From NCBI RefSeq assembly GCF_037325665.1, contig NC_090258.1:42862337-42926336 (forward strand): a DNA stretch of 64,000 bases, read 5' to 3'. A program made the translations under genes and the position numbers. How positions within the stretch are numbered: the stretch's first letter is position 1; each line of letters starts with the position of its first letter. The notes below the pieces were generated by a model. It searched no databases. It was not told the DNA's origin and saw only the letters and a list, made by a program, of their open reading frames with translations. The stretch is from Littorina saxatilis. Its lineage: Eukaryota > Mollusca > Gastropoda > Littorinimorpha > Littorinidae. Positions 46,265-56,605 of this stretch are shown piece by piece.

Positions 46265-46387
46265 AAAAGGATTAAAGCCCGGAGACACCGCACAACAACA
46301 GCAGCAGAACTGCCGTGACCTATATAGGTGCGGGCAGCAAATAGAGTCACCTCACTTCCCCCCCCCCCCCCCCCCCCCCTTCTGAAT

Positions 46388-47152
46388 TTACAAAGAGTTA
46401 AGGAAACGGTTCAACTCCAAAAGCTCGGCCGGGTCAATCGTCGTGCTTTCTGCCATTCCACCCCCCAGGTCCAACCAAGATGATAGATCCGCCCCACCAG
46501 TTTCGCTAGAACGCGGGATGATCAGTTGGTGGGGAGGTTGTACGACGTCATTTTGGGACAGGTAGTGGGTGCCAGGAACTGTGATGGATGGATATGTCGC
46601 GGCAAGAAAGTCATCTTGCTGGGGAATATCAGCGCCCGGGAATATCATGGTTGCTATTGCTTGGGGGAGTGGGGGAAGGAGCTGGGCATCAGCGTCGGAC
46701 GAGATGCTGGGCGCTGCTGTTTGGGGTGGGGCCGGTCTCTGTCGGTGTGGTTGGCGTTGAAGAGAGCCGTCAGATCTCCGACGCCCTGACAGCATGCGGA
46801 TAAATTTGCGTTTTGCCGCATCTAAAAAGGTCGGCGTGTTTTTTTTCAAACAGAGTTTCAGTAAAAGATCGCAATGATACTGGCACTTTAGGGACACAAA
46901 CCGTTCATCCCCTTTCCTAATCAGGTTTTTTTTGTACGGGAGGGTAAACTCTCCCAGAAGTTCCGTTAATTGTTTAACGGGTAAGCCGACGTAGTCTGAA
47001 TCCGGGAACCAGCACATACTCAGATTCCCTGAACTAGCAGGGTCATATGGCCGATTGTCACCAGCCGTGTCTCTATTCAATGTTTCTATCGTTATCTTTC
47101 CGTCGACCTCTGACTTGACGTATTTATAGTTTCTAATAACGGTGTGCTCCAT
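46388..47152 (-). CDS. Virus-like 254-aa ORF (C), copy 3, looks whole
   Basis: Identical in layout to the copy at 32125: MEHTVIRNYKYVKSEVDGK start, basic patch near residues 113-142, Q/P-rich linker, acidic leucine-rich end. Nearly identical to the copy at 56940. Function unknown. Confidence 0.6.
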   Translation of the reverse strand: MEHTVIRNYKYVKSEVDGKITIETLNRDTAGDNRPYDPASSGNLSMCWFPDSDYVGLPVKQLTELLGEFTLPYKKNLIRKGDERFVSLKCQYHCDLLLKLCLKKNTPTFLDAAKRKFIRMLSGRRRSDGSLQRQPHRQRPAPPQTAAPSISSDADAQLLPPLPQAIATMIFPGADIPQQDDFLAATYPSITVPGTHYLSQNDVVQPPHQLIIPRSSETGGADLSSWLDLGGGMAESTTIDPAELLELNRFLNSL

Positions 47153-47550
47153 GGTGCTCCTTCCCTTTCCTAAAATAATGGGGGGTGTTGACCTTACAAA
47201 TAGTCTCTGAAGGGAGAGGAGAGGAGGGGGAGAGGGGTGCCTTTTTTTCTTTCTTCCTGAAACAGTATATATTCCAAACGGATTATCTTATAAGCATCAA
47301 ATATCTATCTCTCAACAAAAAAATGACTTGATCTAATCTAATTCTCTCGTCGCGATATAACCTTCGTGGTTGAAAACGACGTTAAACACCAAATAAAAAA
47401 AAGAAAGAAAGAAAGAAATCTAATTCTCCATGACCCGCTCGCCCCCTGGTTCTCTTTACCCTAAATCTATACGGGCCTGTGCCACAATTTGGTGTCGGAC
47501 ATGGAACGACTGCGACGCTTAGGAGTAAGCTGTCATCTCTCCACGGCGTT

Positions 47551-48027
47551 TCCCGCAGTGGGGCACTGCGGTTATGAAATTAAAAGCCCCTCCTGTTTTT
47601 GGAACCGCAGGAGCTTTCTAGTTTGCTGTTAGGTAGATTTTTGGTTCCTCTTTCCTGTCATGCTCTCTTTTTCTTCATGAATTCTTTTCTTTTTTCTGCC
47701 TTCTTGCTCATTCACCTGTATTTTTTCCAAAAATCTCTTCTCTTGCCGCTTGTCTCGCGATTCATGTATAGTTTAATCTGTTAGTGTTCTGATGTAAGTC
47801 CAGCAGTAGATATAGGTTAAGCCTATTTTAACATACTGGAAACTGGTAATCTTCCAGTAGGTATTAATTTAGTTTTACTAAAGCCTGCTGGGACACAAGT
47901 AATGGGTTAGTGCATTTGTAAACAGGAATCGCTTGACAAGTGGCCCCCTTCATCCCCCCCTTCCTTGTCCTGATATGGCTCTGCGTAGTCGGCTGGACGT
48001 TAAGCAACAAATAAACAAACAAACAAA
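47551..48027 (+). mobile_element. SINE-like retroposon, 477 bp, copy 1
   Basis: Flanked by the 12-bp direct repeat CTCCACGGCGTT (47539-47550 and 48028-48039). It begins TCCCGCAGTGGGGCACTGCG and ends GCTGGACGTTAAGCAAC then (AAAC)n. A second copy is at 50892-51364. No coding capacity. The short tandem tail and target duplications indicate LINE-driven retroposition. Confidence 0.9.
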
Positions 48028-48439
48028 CTCCACGGCGTTATGGTGATGATCGCCTCTCTCTTTTCACTCATGCGGACAGATTTTACGTGTTCGGCCATGG
48101 TCACTAAGCAACATCAGATTAATAACCTTATCAAAATCTTGCGTGATATTATAGTCAGTTCATAAAAGTTTTATTCGTTGGAAAAACGGGAGTAACATCG
48201 ATGGTGCGATGTGAAAAAACCCCACACCAGACAAGCTGCGAAAAATATAGCTGGGACATATCAGGGACCACAAAAATAAGAACGATAGTAGGAGTAAAAA
48301 TGAATAAAAGGGCGGACATCTGAAACAGTACCGCACCACCCAGTATTACATGGACCAACCTTTTTTTCTTCTTTTTTTTTTTTACCCTTTTGAGAGTACG
48401 GACTCGGAGGAAAGCCAAAAGTGCTTGTTTTTGTTTTGT

Positions 48440-49045
48440 TTTGTATCAACATAGCCTTTGGTGCTGTATGAACATAGCCTTTGATGCTGTATGAACATAG
48501 CCTGTGGTGCTGTATCAACATAGCCTTAGGTGCTGTATCAACATAGCCTTTGGTGCTGTATCAACATAGCCTTTGGTGCTGTATCAACATAGCCTTTGGT
48601 GCTGTATCAACATAGAGCCTTTGGTGCTGTATCAACATAGCCTTGGGTGCTGTATCAACAGCCTTGGGTGCTGTATCAACATAGCCTTGGGTGCTGTATC
48701 AACATAGCCTTGGGTGCTGTATCAACAGCCTTGGGTGCTGTATCAACATAGCCTTGGGTGCTGTATCAACATAGCCTTGGGTGCTGTATCAACATAGCCT
48801 TTGGTGCTGTATCAACATAGCCTTTGGTGCTGTATCAACATAGCCTTTGGTGCTGTATCAACATAGCCTTTGGTGCTGTATCAACATAGCCTTTGGTGCT
48901 GTATCAACATAGCCTTTGGTGCTGTATCAACATAGCCTTTGGTGCTGTATCAACATAGCCTTTGGTGCTGTATCAACATAGCCTTTGGTGCTGTATCAAC
49001 ATAGCCTTTGGTGCTGTATCAACATAGCCTTTGGTGCTGTATCAC
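48440..49045. repeat. 23-bp minisatellite, about 26 units
   Basis: Units of CCTTTGGTGCTGTATC plus 7 bp. Variants with CTTGGG and a few shortened or lengthened units (for example at 48615 and 48661) are interspersed in the left half; the right half is homogeneous. The same unit adjoins every piece A in the window (10837, 34458, 40936, 58023) and occurs at 35813, 43990, 54655 and 62870. Confidence 0.95.
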
Positions 49046-49702
49046 TCTTGTTGCGGCAGCGGGGAGAGCACAACCTGAACATCCATTTTGATAAAAAAAA
49101 TAGGTTTATCTAAAATCGTGTCCTTCGCTATCCGGTCGAACGGTTTGGTAGGAACAACAGCGATACTACAATAACAGCTTCTTTATTCCTGTTTTTTGTG
49201 CGTGTAACATGTCTAACCGCCTCTAGTCAAATCTCTCAAATGTATTGGGGGCCAGATAAAAACAGGGATGGGCCGACGTCGAATTCTCTGAGTAATTTGA
49301 TCTACCCTTCTTCTGACAAAGTTTTAAAATGAGTGGGTGACGTTATCTGGCATGATATAGTCTCCTAAATCAAAAATCAAATTGCAATATAATCTATCGT
49401 ACAAAACATCAACTACACTAACCGTTCCCACTCTGTATACATTGGAAGAAAACAAATCTAAAACTTCTTCTAACTCTTGAGAAAAATCGTCAAAATTTGT
49501 TCGGATCATCGTGGTGCTCTGCAATTAAAAAAAATATAAAAAAAATAAACACACAATATTAACAAACAGGTCCACAAGGTATGAACAATATTAAGAATAC
49601 AAACGCAACCAACAATTTCTTCTTTTATGTAGGGTACACTATGAGAGGAGAGAGAGGCAGAAAGAGAATTTGATTTCCAGCATATGAGTTTCTTTCAACC
49701 GC

Positions 49703-49704
<2 letters not shown>

Positions 49705-49758
<54 letters not shown>

Positions 49759-49770
49759 ACACACACACAC

Positions 49771-49826
<56 letters not shown>

Positions 49827-49833
49827 ACACACA
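49705..49833. repeat. CA/CATACA microsatellite
   Basis: Part of piece A. Length varies between copies (35290-35385, 41745-41820, 58950-59020). On the opposite strand it produces low-complexity CV-rich frames that are not genes. Confidence 0.9.
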
Positions 49834-50340
49834 AAACATAAAAGCGGGGAAGTCACTTGAGTCTTTATATATTGGTTTATTATACTAAACACACTTATTA
49901 TATTATACGCACAACAACATAAACCAGACATCTCCTTGTCTGTGTCTTCCACCCGACCACCACCTGAGGATCTTGAACATGGACTGTTGGGTTCAGTTTG
50001 TTAATCGTTCATCATTGTTAGTGTCCTGGGAGGGGGGCGCTGGTGCGGCCACACTAGGGTGCAGTAATTCATTAACAGCAGAAACACCGGCTTTGCATTT
50101 CGCGTCAATATTACTGAGAACTCGTTTCAGTCCCTGAATCGTTTCCGCGTCCATATAAAGTGTTGATATCGACGCCAACCTTTGTTCTCTTTCGTCCTCT
50201 CCTTCCTCCTCTTCTCCTCCATCTCTTTCACAATCAATTGCTATTTCATCATCACTGTCACCACCCCCCTCCTCCTCCTCCTCCTCCTCCTGTTGCTCGG
50301 AAGTATGTTTGTTTAAATCATCGTCATCTTCGTAATCATC

Positions 50341-50560
50341 CCGGTGTCGGACATGGAACGACTGCGACGCTTAGGAGTAAGCTGTCGTCTCTCCACGGCG
50401 TTATGGTGATGACCGCCTCTCTCTTTTCACTCATTCGCACCGTTTTGATGTGCTCAGCCATCTCAGTGTCGTAATTCTGGTCACCGGCAACATCAGAAAA
50501 GAAACCCATAACAATGATTCTTAGAGCATTTTACTTGGCTCGATGGTATAGTGTCTCTCA
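50341..50560 (-). mobile_element. Diverged B fragment of the virus-like element
   Basis: Matches the start region of the small B ORF (MSEKREAV and TPWRDD type) in the diverged lineage seen at 52353-52550. Partial. Confidence 0.55.
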
Positions 50561-50572
50561 TTATAGAGTAGA

Positions 50573-50727
50573 GTAGTGACTTGGCTCGATGGTATAGTGT
50601 CTCTCATTATAGAGTAGAGTAGTGACTTCGAAGAGAGTCCCCGTTTTAATAAACGGGACGTGAGTTCGAGGTATAGCTTGCCCACCGTGACAAATTAATT
50701 ATTAGACAAATCCCGTTAATCCCGTTA
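50573..50727 (+). mobile_element. tRNA-derived SINE-like sequence
   Basis: GACTTGGCTCGATGGTATAG is like a tRNA A-box region. It is followed by GACTTCGAAGAGAGTCCCCG and then GACGTGAGTTCGAGGTATAG, a B-box-like sequence. Spacing is about 75-85 bp, right for a pol III promoter. Its first 45 bp are the unit of the VNTR at 52600-53520. Confidence 0.55.
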
Positions 50728-50787
50728 AATCGTCGCGATATAACCTTTGTGGTTGAAAACGACGTTAAACACCAAATAAAGAAAGAA
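50728..50787 (+). mobile_element. Short SINE tail, independent insertion
   Basis: TCGTCGCGATATAACC to AAAGAAAG, about 60 bp, flanked by AATCCCGTTAAA on both sides (about 50716-50727 and 50788-50799). This is a different site from the insertion shared by the C pieces, so very short tails of this SINE insert repeatedly. Confidence 0.8.
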
Positions 50788-50891
50788 TCCCGTTAAAGCT
50801 AAAAGGCAAAGGGTGCTATGACAAGTAAATCTAGTTAACTCAGTAGACAAAGGGGCGCTATACCGTCATCTTGCAGAATTAACGGGACCTG

Positions 50892-51364
50892 TCCCGCAGT
50901 GGGGCACTGCGGTTATGAAATTAAAGGCCCCTCCTGTTTTTGGAACCGCAGGAGCTTTCTAGTTTGCTGTTAGGTAGATTTTTGGTTCCTCTTTCCTGTC
51001 ATGCTCTCTTTTTCTTCATGAATTCTTTTCTTTTTTCTGCCTTCTTGCTCATTCACCTGTAGTTTTTCCAAAAATCTCTTCTCTTGCCGCTTGTCTCGCG
51101 ATTCATGTATAGTTTAATCTGTTAGTGTTCTGATGTAAGTCCAGCAGTAGATAGGTTAAGCCTATTTTAACATACTGGAAACTGGTAATCTTCCAGTAGG
51201 TATTAATTTAGTTTTACTAAAGCCTGCTGGGACACAAGTAATGGGTTAGTGCATTTGTAAACAGGAATCGCTTGACAAGTGGCCCCCTTCATCCCCCCCT
51301 TCCTCGTCCTGATATGGCTCTGCGTAGTCGGCTGGACGTTAAGCAACAAATAAACAAACAAACA
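50892..51364 (+). mobile_element. SINE-like retroposon, 473 bp, copy 2
   Basis: Near-identical to 47551-48027, flanked by AACGGGACCTG (50881-50891 and 51365-51375). Ends in (AAAC)n. Confidence 0.9.
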
Positions 51365-51375
51365 AACGGGACCTG

Positions 51376-52254
51376 TGGATGCTAATGGCCACAATACAAT
51401 AGCTAACACAACAATGTGTATAGACTTGACAAACTAGTCTCGTCAAATCCACTGTCACTACCCCCTCACCAACTGCTGACAACTTCTTCCTTCCGAGTCT
51501 TGCCTTCTTTGTGTTTTACTTCTGTCTGTTTGGAGCACTGTAAAATACCATATTATATACCCCCCCACAAAAAAACAGTTCCAGAACTCACGTGACTTGC
51601 GTGAATAATTTGAGCAAAGTTTCTGTCCGTTTTTAGAAAATAGTGAACGTGACTAAACCATGTGAGATGGTGATTGGTGGATTTGCTTTTTACAATAAGT
51701 CAAGTTTTGACTACTCTCAACACAGCTCCGTCGTCTATACTGATTATATATAAAATTAAAATAAAAAACACCGACTTAATCTAATTTAATTCTCTATGGT
51801 CCGCTCCCTGGTTATAGGATATTCTCCATCTATTCAGCCTAGATCTATGCGGGCCTGTGCCACAATCTGGCACAGCCTCTGGCCTTACCTCTTCATTTTT
51901 TTTTTTGAAGATTTGAGGTGAAGATTTGGCTGGCTGGAGGAGTTGTAGGCTCGGGTTCCTTTCCTTTTTTTGGTGGTGGTCGAAAGTTCCTTTTCTGCGT
52001 GTAAAATATAAAAAAATGATACTGGTGCTGTATCAACACTATAGCTTGTTTTGCTGTATGAACATAGCCTGTGGTGCTGAATCAACATAGCCTGTGATGC
52101 TGAATCAACATAGCCTGTGGTGCTGTATTAACATAGCCCGTGGTGCTGTATCAACATAGCCTGTGGTGCTGAATCAACATAGCCTGTGATGCTGAATCAA
52201 CATAGCCTGTGGTGCTGTATCAACATTAAATTATCTATTACCCGTTCCTTTTTT
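51376..52254. other. Diverged array sequence, no gene
   Basis: 51376-51720 resembles the 35.9-kb spacer at low identity. 51720-51890 is a diverged relative of the start of piece B, with CACAGCTCCGTCGTCTATAC. 52020-52230 has diverged 23-bp minisatellite units (GATGCTGAATCAACATAGCC type). No gene is seen. Confidence 0.5.
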
Positions 52255-52620
52255 TACAGCTCCGTCGTCTATACTGATTATTATATATATACCCCAAAAA
52301 ACTGACTTAATCTAATCTAATTCTCTATGACCCGCTCGCTCCCTGGTTCTCTTCACGCTAAATCTATACGGGCCTGTGCCACAATTTGGCACAGGCTCTC
52401 CCGCTCGTCCGGCGTCATTGGGTCCTCCGGTGTCGGACATGAAACGACTGCGACGCTTAGGAGTAAGCTGTCGTCTCTCCACGGCGTTATGGTGATGACC
52501 GCCTCTCTCTTTTCACTCATTCGCACCGTTTTGATGTGCTCAGCCATCTCAGTGTCGTAATTCTGGTCACCGGCAACATCAGAAAGAGACCCATAACAAT
52601 GATTCTTAAAGCATTTTACT
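52255..52620 (-). mobile_element. Diverged virus-like B fragment with 60-aa ORF
   Basis: The ORF 52550-52353 (MAEHIKTVRMSEKREAV start, TPWRDD, LLLSVAVV, LCQIVAQARIDL) keeps the protein pattern of the B small ORF, while the DNA differs at many positions, mostly synonymous-looking. This is an older lineage of the same element. Function unknown. Confidence 0.6.
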
Positions 52621-53520
52621 TGGCTCGATGGTATAGTGTCCCTCATAAAGAGTAGAGCAGTGACTTGGCTCGATGGTATAGTGTCTCTCGTATAGAGTAG
52701 AGCAGTGACTTGGCGCGATGGTATATTGTCTCTCGTATAGAGTAGAGCAGTGACTTGGCTCGATGGTATAGTGTCTCTCGTATTGAGCAGTGACTTGGCT
52801 CAATGGTATAGTGTCTCTCGTATAGAGTAGAGCAGTGACTTGGCTCAATGGTATAGTGTCTCTCGTATAGAGTAGAGCAGTGACTTGGCTCAATGGTATA
52901 GTCTCTCTCGTACAGAGTATAGCAGTCGCCTCAACAGGAAAGAAGAGACAGTTCTCTGTCGCTTACACATTGGGCACAGTCACATTACACATTCGTATCT
53001 GCTGAAAGGTGAAGATCCACCATACTGTTTTGGATGTGACGAACCATGGACATTAGAACATGTTCTCACAAAATGTGTAGACGTTCAAGAATTTCGAGAC
53101 AAACACTACAATGCGGAAACATTGAAGGTTTTATTCCGGGATGTTCCCCCGGACAAGATTTTTAACTTTTTAAAAGAGATCAAGATTTTTTACAAGATTT
53201 AAAGTACCAGAAGTGAAAATGATTAATTTTTAGAACCTTCTTTTACAGTGATAGATTTGAATGTAAATAGTCTGAAACGTAGAACTTGCCATATGAAGGG
53301 AAAAGAAAATAACTGCATCGGTCTCGAATAGCAGCTAGCATCTGCTGAAGAGACATTAAACCCCAAAAACCAACCAACAGAGTATAGCAGTGACTTGGCT
53401 CAATGGTATAATGTCTCTCGTATAGAGTAGAGCAGTGACTTGGCTCAATGGTATAGTGTCTCTCGTATAGAGTAGAGCAGTGACTTGGCTCAATGGTATA
53501 GTCTCTCTCGTATAGAGTAA
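52600..53520. repeat. 45-bp minisatellite derived from a SINE head
   Basis: About nine units of GACTTGGCTCGATGGTATAG plus 25 bp (TGTCTCTCGTATAGAG and GTAGAGCAGT) at 52615-52920 and 53385-53518, interrupted by a LINE tail at 52926-53376. The unit is the A-box end of the tRNA-like SINE at 50573. Confidence 0.9.
52926..53376 (+). mobile_element. I-like LINE, 3' end only (451 bp)
   Basis: Flanked by ACAGAGTATAGCAG (52912-52925 and 53377-53390). The frame to 53202 reads RLHIGHSHITHSYLLKGEDP and a cysteine/histidine motif CFGCDEPWTLEHVLTKC. This is the usual C-terminal end of I-group LINE ORF2 after RNase H. The 3' UTR follows, ending ATTAAACCCCAAAAACC with a CCAA-type tail. Strongly 5'-truncated. 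Confidence 0.85.
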
Positions 53521-54104
53521 TAATAATAAATAAAGTGTATTTATATTGCGCCTATCCCTTACAAAAAACAAAAATATTTGGCTCTAAGCGCATTACAACA
53601 TGTGTCTCTTGGGTAAAAAAGGGAAAACAGCTTCGACATTTAAACACTGCTACTAAAAAATCCTCTAACAATGCACACTGCTTTACAATATAAAATATGC
53701 ATTGATGTATAAATAGGAATTTGAAAAGGTTCTTATGATAAAAACTAACTAGCGAACGACGAAGAAGAAGAAGAATAAAACTATCAATGTCAATGTATAA
53801 CAAGTCATTCAACGTAAATGGCTAAAGAACAACAACAAAGCAATGATGATAAAACAGTTATACTCAATGGCTAACGCACAGACAGACAAAAGTTAGCATC
53901 GCATAGGCTACACTTCGTGAGCCAAAAACCGTAAAAATATGGTTTTTTGGAGAAAAAAAAAATCCCGACCTACCGACCCTATTTTTTGGCCTATGTTACC
54001 GTAAACAGACCTTTTTTTTTTTGCCTGACCTGTTGTTTGGAAAGGTGCAGCTGCTCAGCGATCTCGAACTTCCTGGGGATGCTAATAAAGCGGGAAGAGT
54101 GGAA
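53521..54104. other. SINE-like tail and unclassified repeat, no gene
   Basis: 53521-53620 (AATAATAATAAATAAAGTG, ATTGCGCC, CTAAGCGCATTACAA) looks like a SINE 3' tail in reverse orientation, related to 22066-22141. At 53930-54010 the CCAAAAACCGTAAAAATATG and GGTTTTTTGG parts form a small hairpin. No gene. Confidence 0.5.
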
Positions 54105-54735
54105 CACTTTCTCCAGCTCCAGACGCTCTTTCGCCCCGGCCTCGTCCTCGGACGATGGGTCTGTCCTGCGGGGGGTCTTCGAATGAAATGAGGTCCCCGT
54201 TTGGACAGGGGACCTGTGGAGCGTTTGCTCTGACGCATGCCCTCAACGGGAGGAGCGTCAGAAACATGTCACGCTCGCGTTTCTCGCGTCGCCCGACCTC
54301 TGCCTAAAGCCACAAATACCAGGGCGAACGGCCTCTTCCTCGATCCGATTCCTCCCCGAGGAAGGGGGACTGAGGTGGGGTTCAGTTGGGTTCAGTTTGT
54401 TAATCGTTCATCATTGTGTGTTAGTGTCCTGGGAGGGGGGCGCTGGTGCGGCCACACTTGGGTGCAGTAATTCATTAACAGCAGAAACACCGGCTTTGCA
54501 TTTCGCGTCAATATTACTGAGAACTGGTTTCAGTCCCTGAATCGTTTCCGCGTCCATATAAAGTGTTGATATCGACGCCAACCTTTTAAGAGTTAAGGAA
54601 ACGGTCCAACTCCAAAAGCTTGGCCGGGTCAATCGTCGTGCTTTCTGCCATTCCAGTAGCCTTTGGTGCTGTATCAACATAGCTTTTGGTGCTGTATCAA
54701 CATAGCCTTTGGTGCTGTATCAACATAGCCTTTGG
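54105..54735 (-). mobile_element. Rearranged virus-like fragment (B end joined to A end)
   Basis: 54105-54375 matches part of the larger B ORF region. 54376-54735 matches the end of piece A with the C-fragment junction of copies 2 and 3, and three minisatellite units. Partial. Confidence 0.65.
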
Positions 54736-55005
54736 ACGTCCCCTAACCCGCAGGGGTAGGATAGACTAATCTGGTAAAAGGGCCGCGCTAACTGTCATGT
54801 TGCAGAACTTTAACGGGACCTCGCTACCTGACACACTCGGGCATGACAACTTTCTCCTTTTCACGTCCTGCTTTTTTCTGTGTGTGTGTTACACTAACGC
54901 TTTTATTTTGTAAATGTCCGCCGATTTTGTTGTTATTGATTTAAAAAATTAAAAAATAAAACATTGGCGACATTTGTCTTAACACAAATATACTTAACTT
55001 AACAC
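54736..55005. repeat. Spacer shared with 17.8 kb and 35.9 kb
   Basis: Third copy of the about 250-bp segment, between pieces A and B as at 35886. Confidence 0.8.
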
Positions 55006-56605
55006 AAGTCAAAAAATACTTGAATATAAAAGTGGTGTATTTAAAGGTAGCCCTAACGTTTAGCAACAACTTCTGTAACAATCTGCATACCCCCAATCTT
55101 ACCAAGAATTTGTTAGAATGGGGGTATAAAAGAGGAAAAATATTAAAAGTATAAGGAAATAACTTCATCAAATGACACTGAACATAACGAAATGACACCG
55201 AACATAAATTGCGGTACACAACACGCAATAAATGGAAAAAACTAACTCCAATCCCCATCACCCGATCCCCTGCATTGTGATAAATTCTACTGGTGAACTA
55301 AAACGATTTGAGATTTGGGGAAAAAAACACACATTATCAATCTACTAAGCTAGCCTAACTGAATCTGATCCTACATTAAATTCTCTATGATCCGTTCCTT
55401 TTTTTTTCTTTCTTGTAACACAGCTCCATCATCTATACTGATTATTATATATAAAAAATTTAAAAAAAACAGACTTAATCTAATCTAATTTTCTTTGACC
55501 CGCCCCCGCCCTGGTTTTCTTTACTCTAAATCTATACGGGCCTGTGCCACAATTTGGCACAGCCTCTCCTGCTCGGCCGGTGTCAATGGATCCTCTGATG
55601 TCGGACTGGGTACGACGGCGACGGAGAGGAGCAGGGTGTCGTCTCGCCATGGTGTTAGCGAGATCACCGCCTCTCGCTTCTCACTGATTTTCATCGTTTT
55701 TACATGCTCGGCCATCTTTTTGGAATTCTGATCACCAGCAACGTCAGAAAAGAAACACACAACAATGATTCTTAGAGAATTTTACTATGCTCGATGGTAT
55801 AGTGTCTCTCATATAGTGTAGAGCAATGACTTCGAAGAGAGTCCCCGTTTGAGATTTGGGGAAAAAAACACACATTATCAATCTACTAAGCTAGCCTAAC
55901 TGAATCTGATCCTACATTAAATTCTCTATGATCCGTTCCTTTTTTTTTCTTTCTTGTAACACAGCTCCATCATCTATACTGATTATTATATATAAAAAAT
56001 TTAAAAAAAACCGACTTAATCTAATCTAATTTTCTTTGACCCGCCCCCGCCCTGGTTTTCTTTACTCTAAATCTATACGGGCCTGTGCCACAATTTGGCA
56101 CAGCCTCTCCTGCTCGGCCGGTGTCAATGGATCCTCTGATGTCGGACTGGGTACGACGGCGACGGAGAGGAGCAGGGTGTCGTCTCGCCATGGTGTTAGC
56201 GAGATCACCGCCTCTCGCTTCTCACTGATTTTCATCGTTTCATTGCGCCGGGGCTACTTTGGAGCGACCGGGGATTGTCGGAGCCGGACGGTGGTATGCA
56301 CGCTGTTGGTATGCCGCCACCTCCGTCATAATAAACGCTGCTCTTTCGCCCCGGCCTCGTCCTCGGACGATGGGTATGTCCTGCGGGGGGTCTTCGAATG
56401 AAATGAGGTCCCCGTTTGGACAGGGGACCTGTGGAGCGTTTGCTCTGACGCATGCCCTCAACGAGAGGAGCGTCAGAAACATGTCACGCTCGCGTTTCTC
56501 GCGTCGCCCGACCTCTGCCTTCAGCCACAAATACCAGGGCGAACGGCCTCTTCCTCGATCCGATTCCTCCCCGAGGAAGGGGGACTGAGGTGGGGGAACA
56601 TCCGT
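55006..56605 (-). mobile_element. Virus-like piece B, copy 5
   Basis: Near-identical to 36156-37760, including its tandem internal duplication. The larger B ORF is 56629-56240, and the 60-aa ORF is present twice (ending near 55521 and about 56060). Confidence 0.65.

Larger units (their letters stand above)
45263..48440 (-). mobile_element. Virus-like piece C, copy 3, with two insertions
   Basis: Contains the 254-codon ORF (47152-46388). A 790-bp unclassified element (45476-46264) sits in the leader, and a 477-bp SINE-like element (47551-48027) lies beyond the ORF. The matching uninterrupted sequence is at 56606-58020 and 33175-33700. Confidence 0.65.
48440..50340 (-). mobile_element. Virus-like piece A, copy 4
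   Basis: The longest minisatellite tract (about 26 units), the 66-codon ORF (49524-49324), a long CA microsatellite and the MDAETIQGLK ORF region (about 50160-49993). Here the piece continues into a glutamate/aspartate-coding stretch (50180-50340) instead of the piece-C fragment found in copies 2 and 3, an arrangement shared with the copy at 59.2-59.6 kb and therefore probably ancestral. Confidence 0.65.

Noticed and set aside
10837-49045. CRISPR-like array from regularly spaced repeats
   Set aside because: The 23-bp and 33-bp repeats are head-to-tail without unique spacers, in a eukaryotic context.
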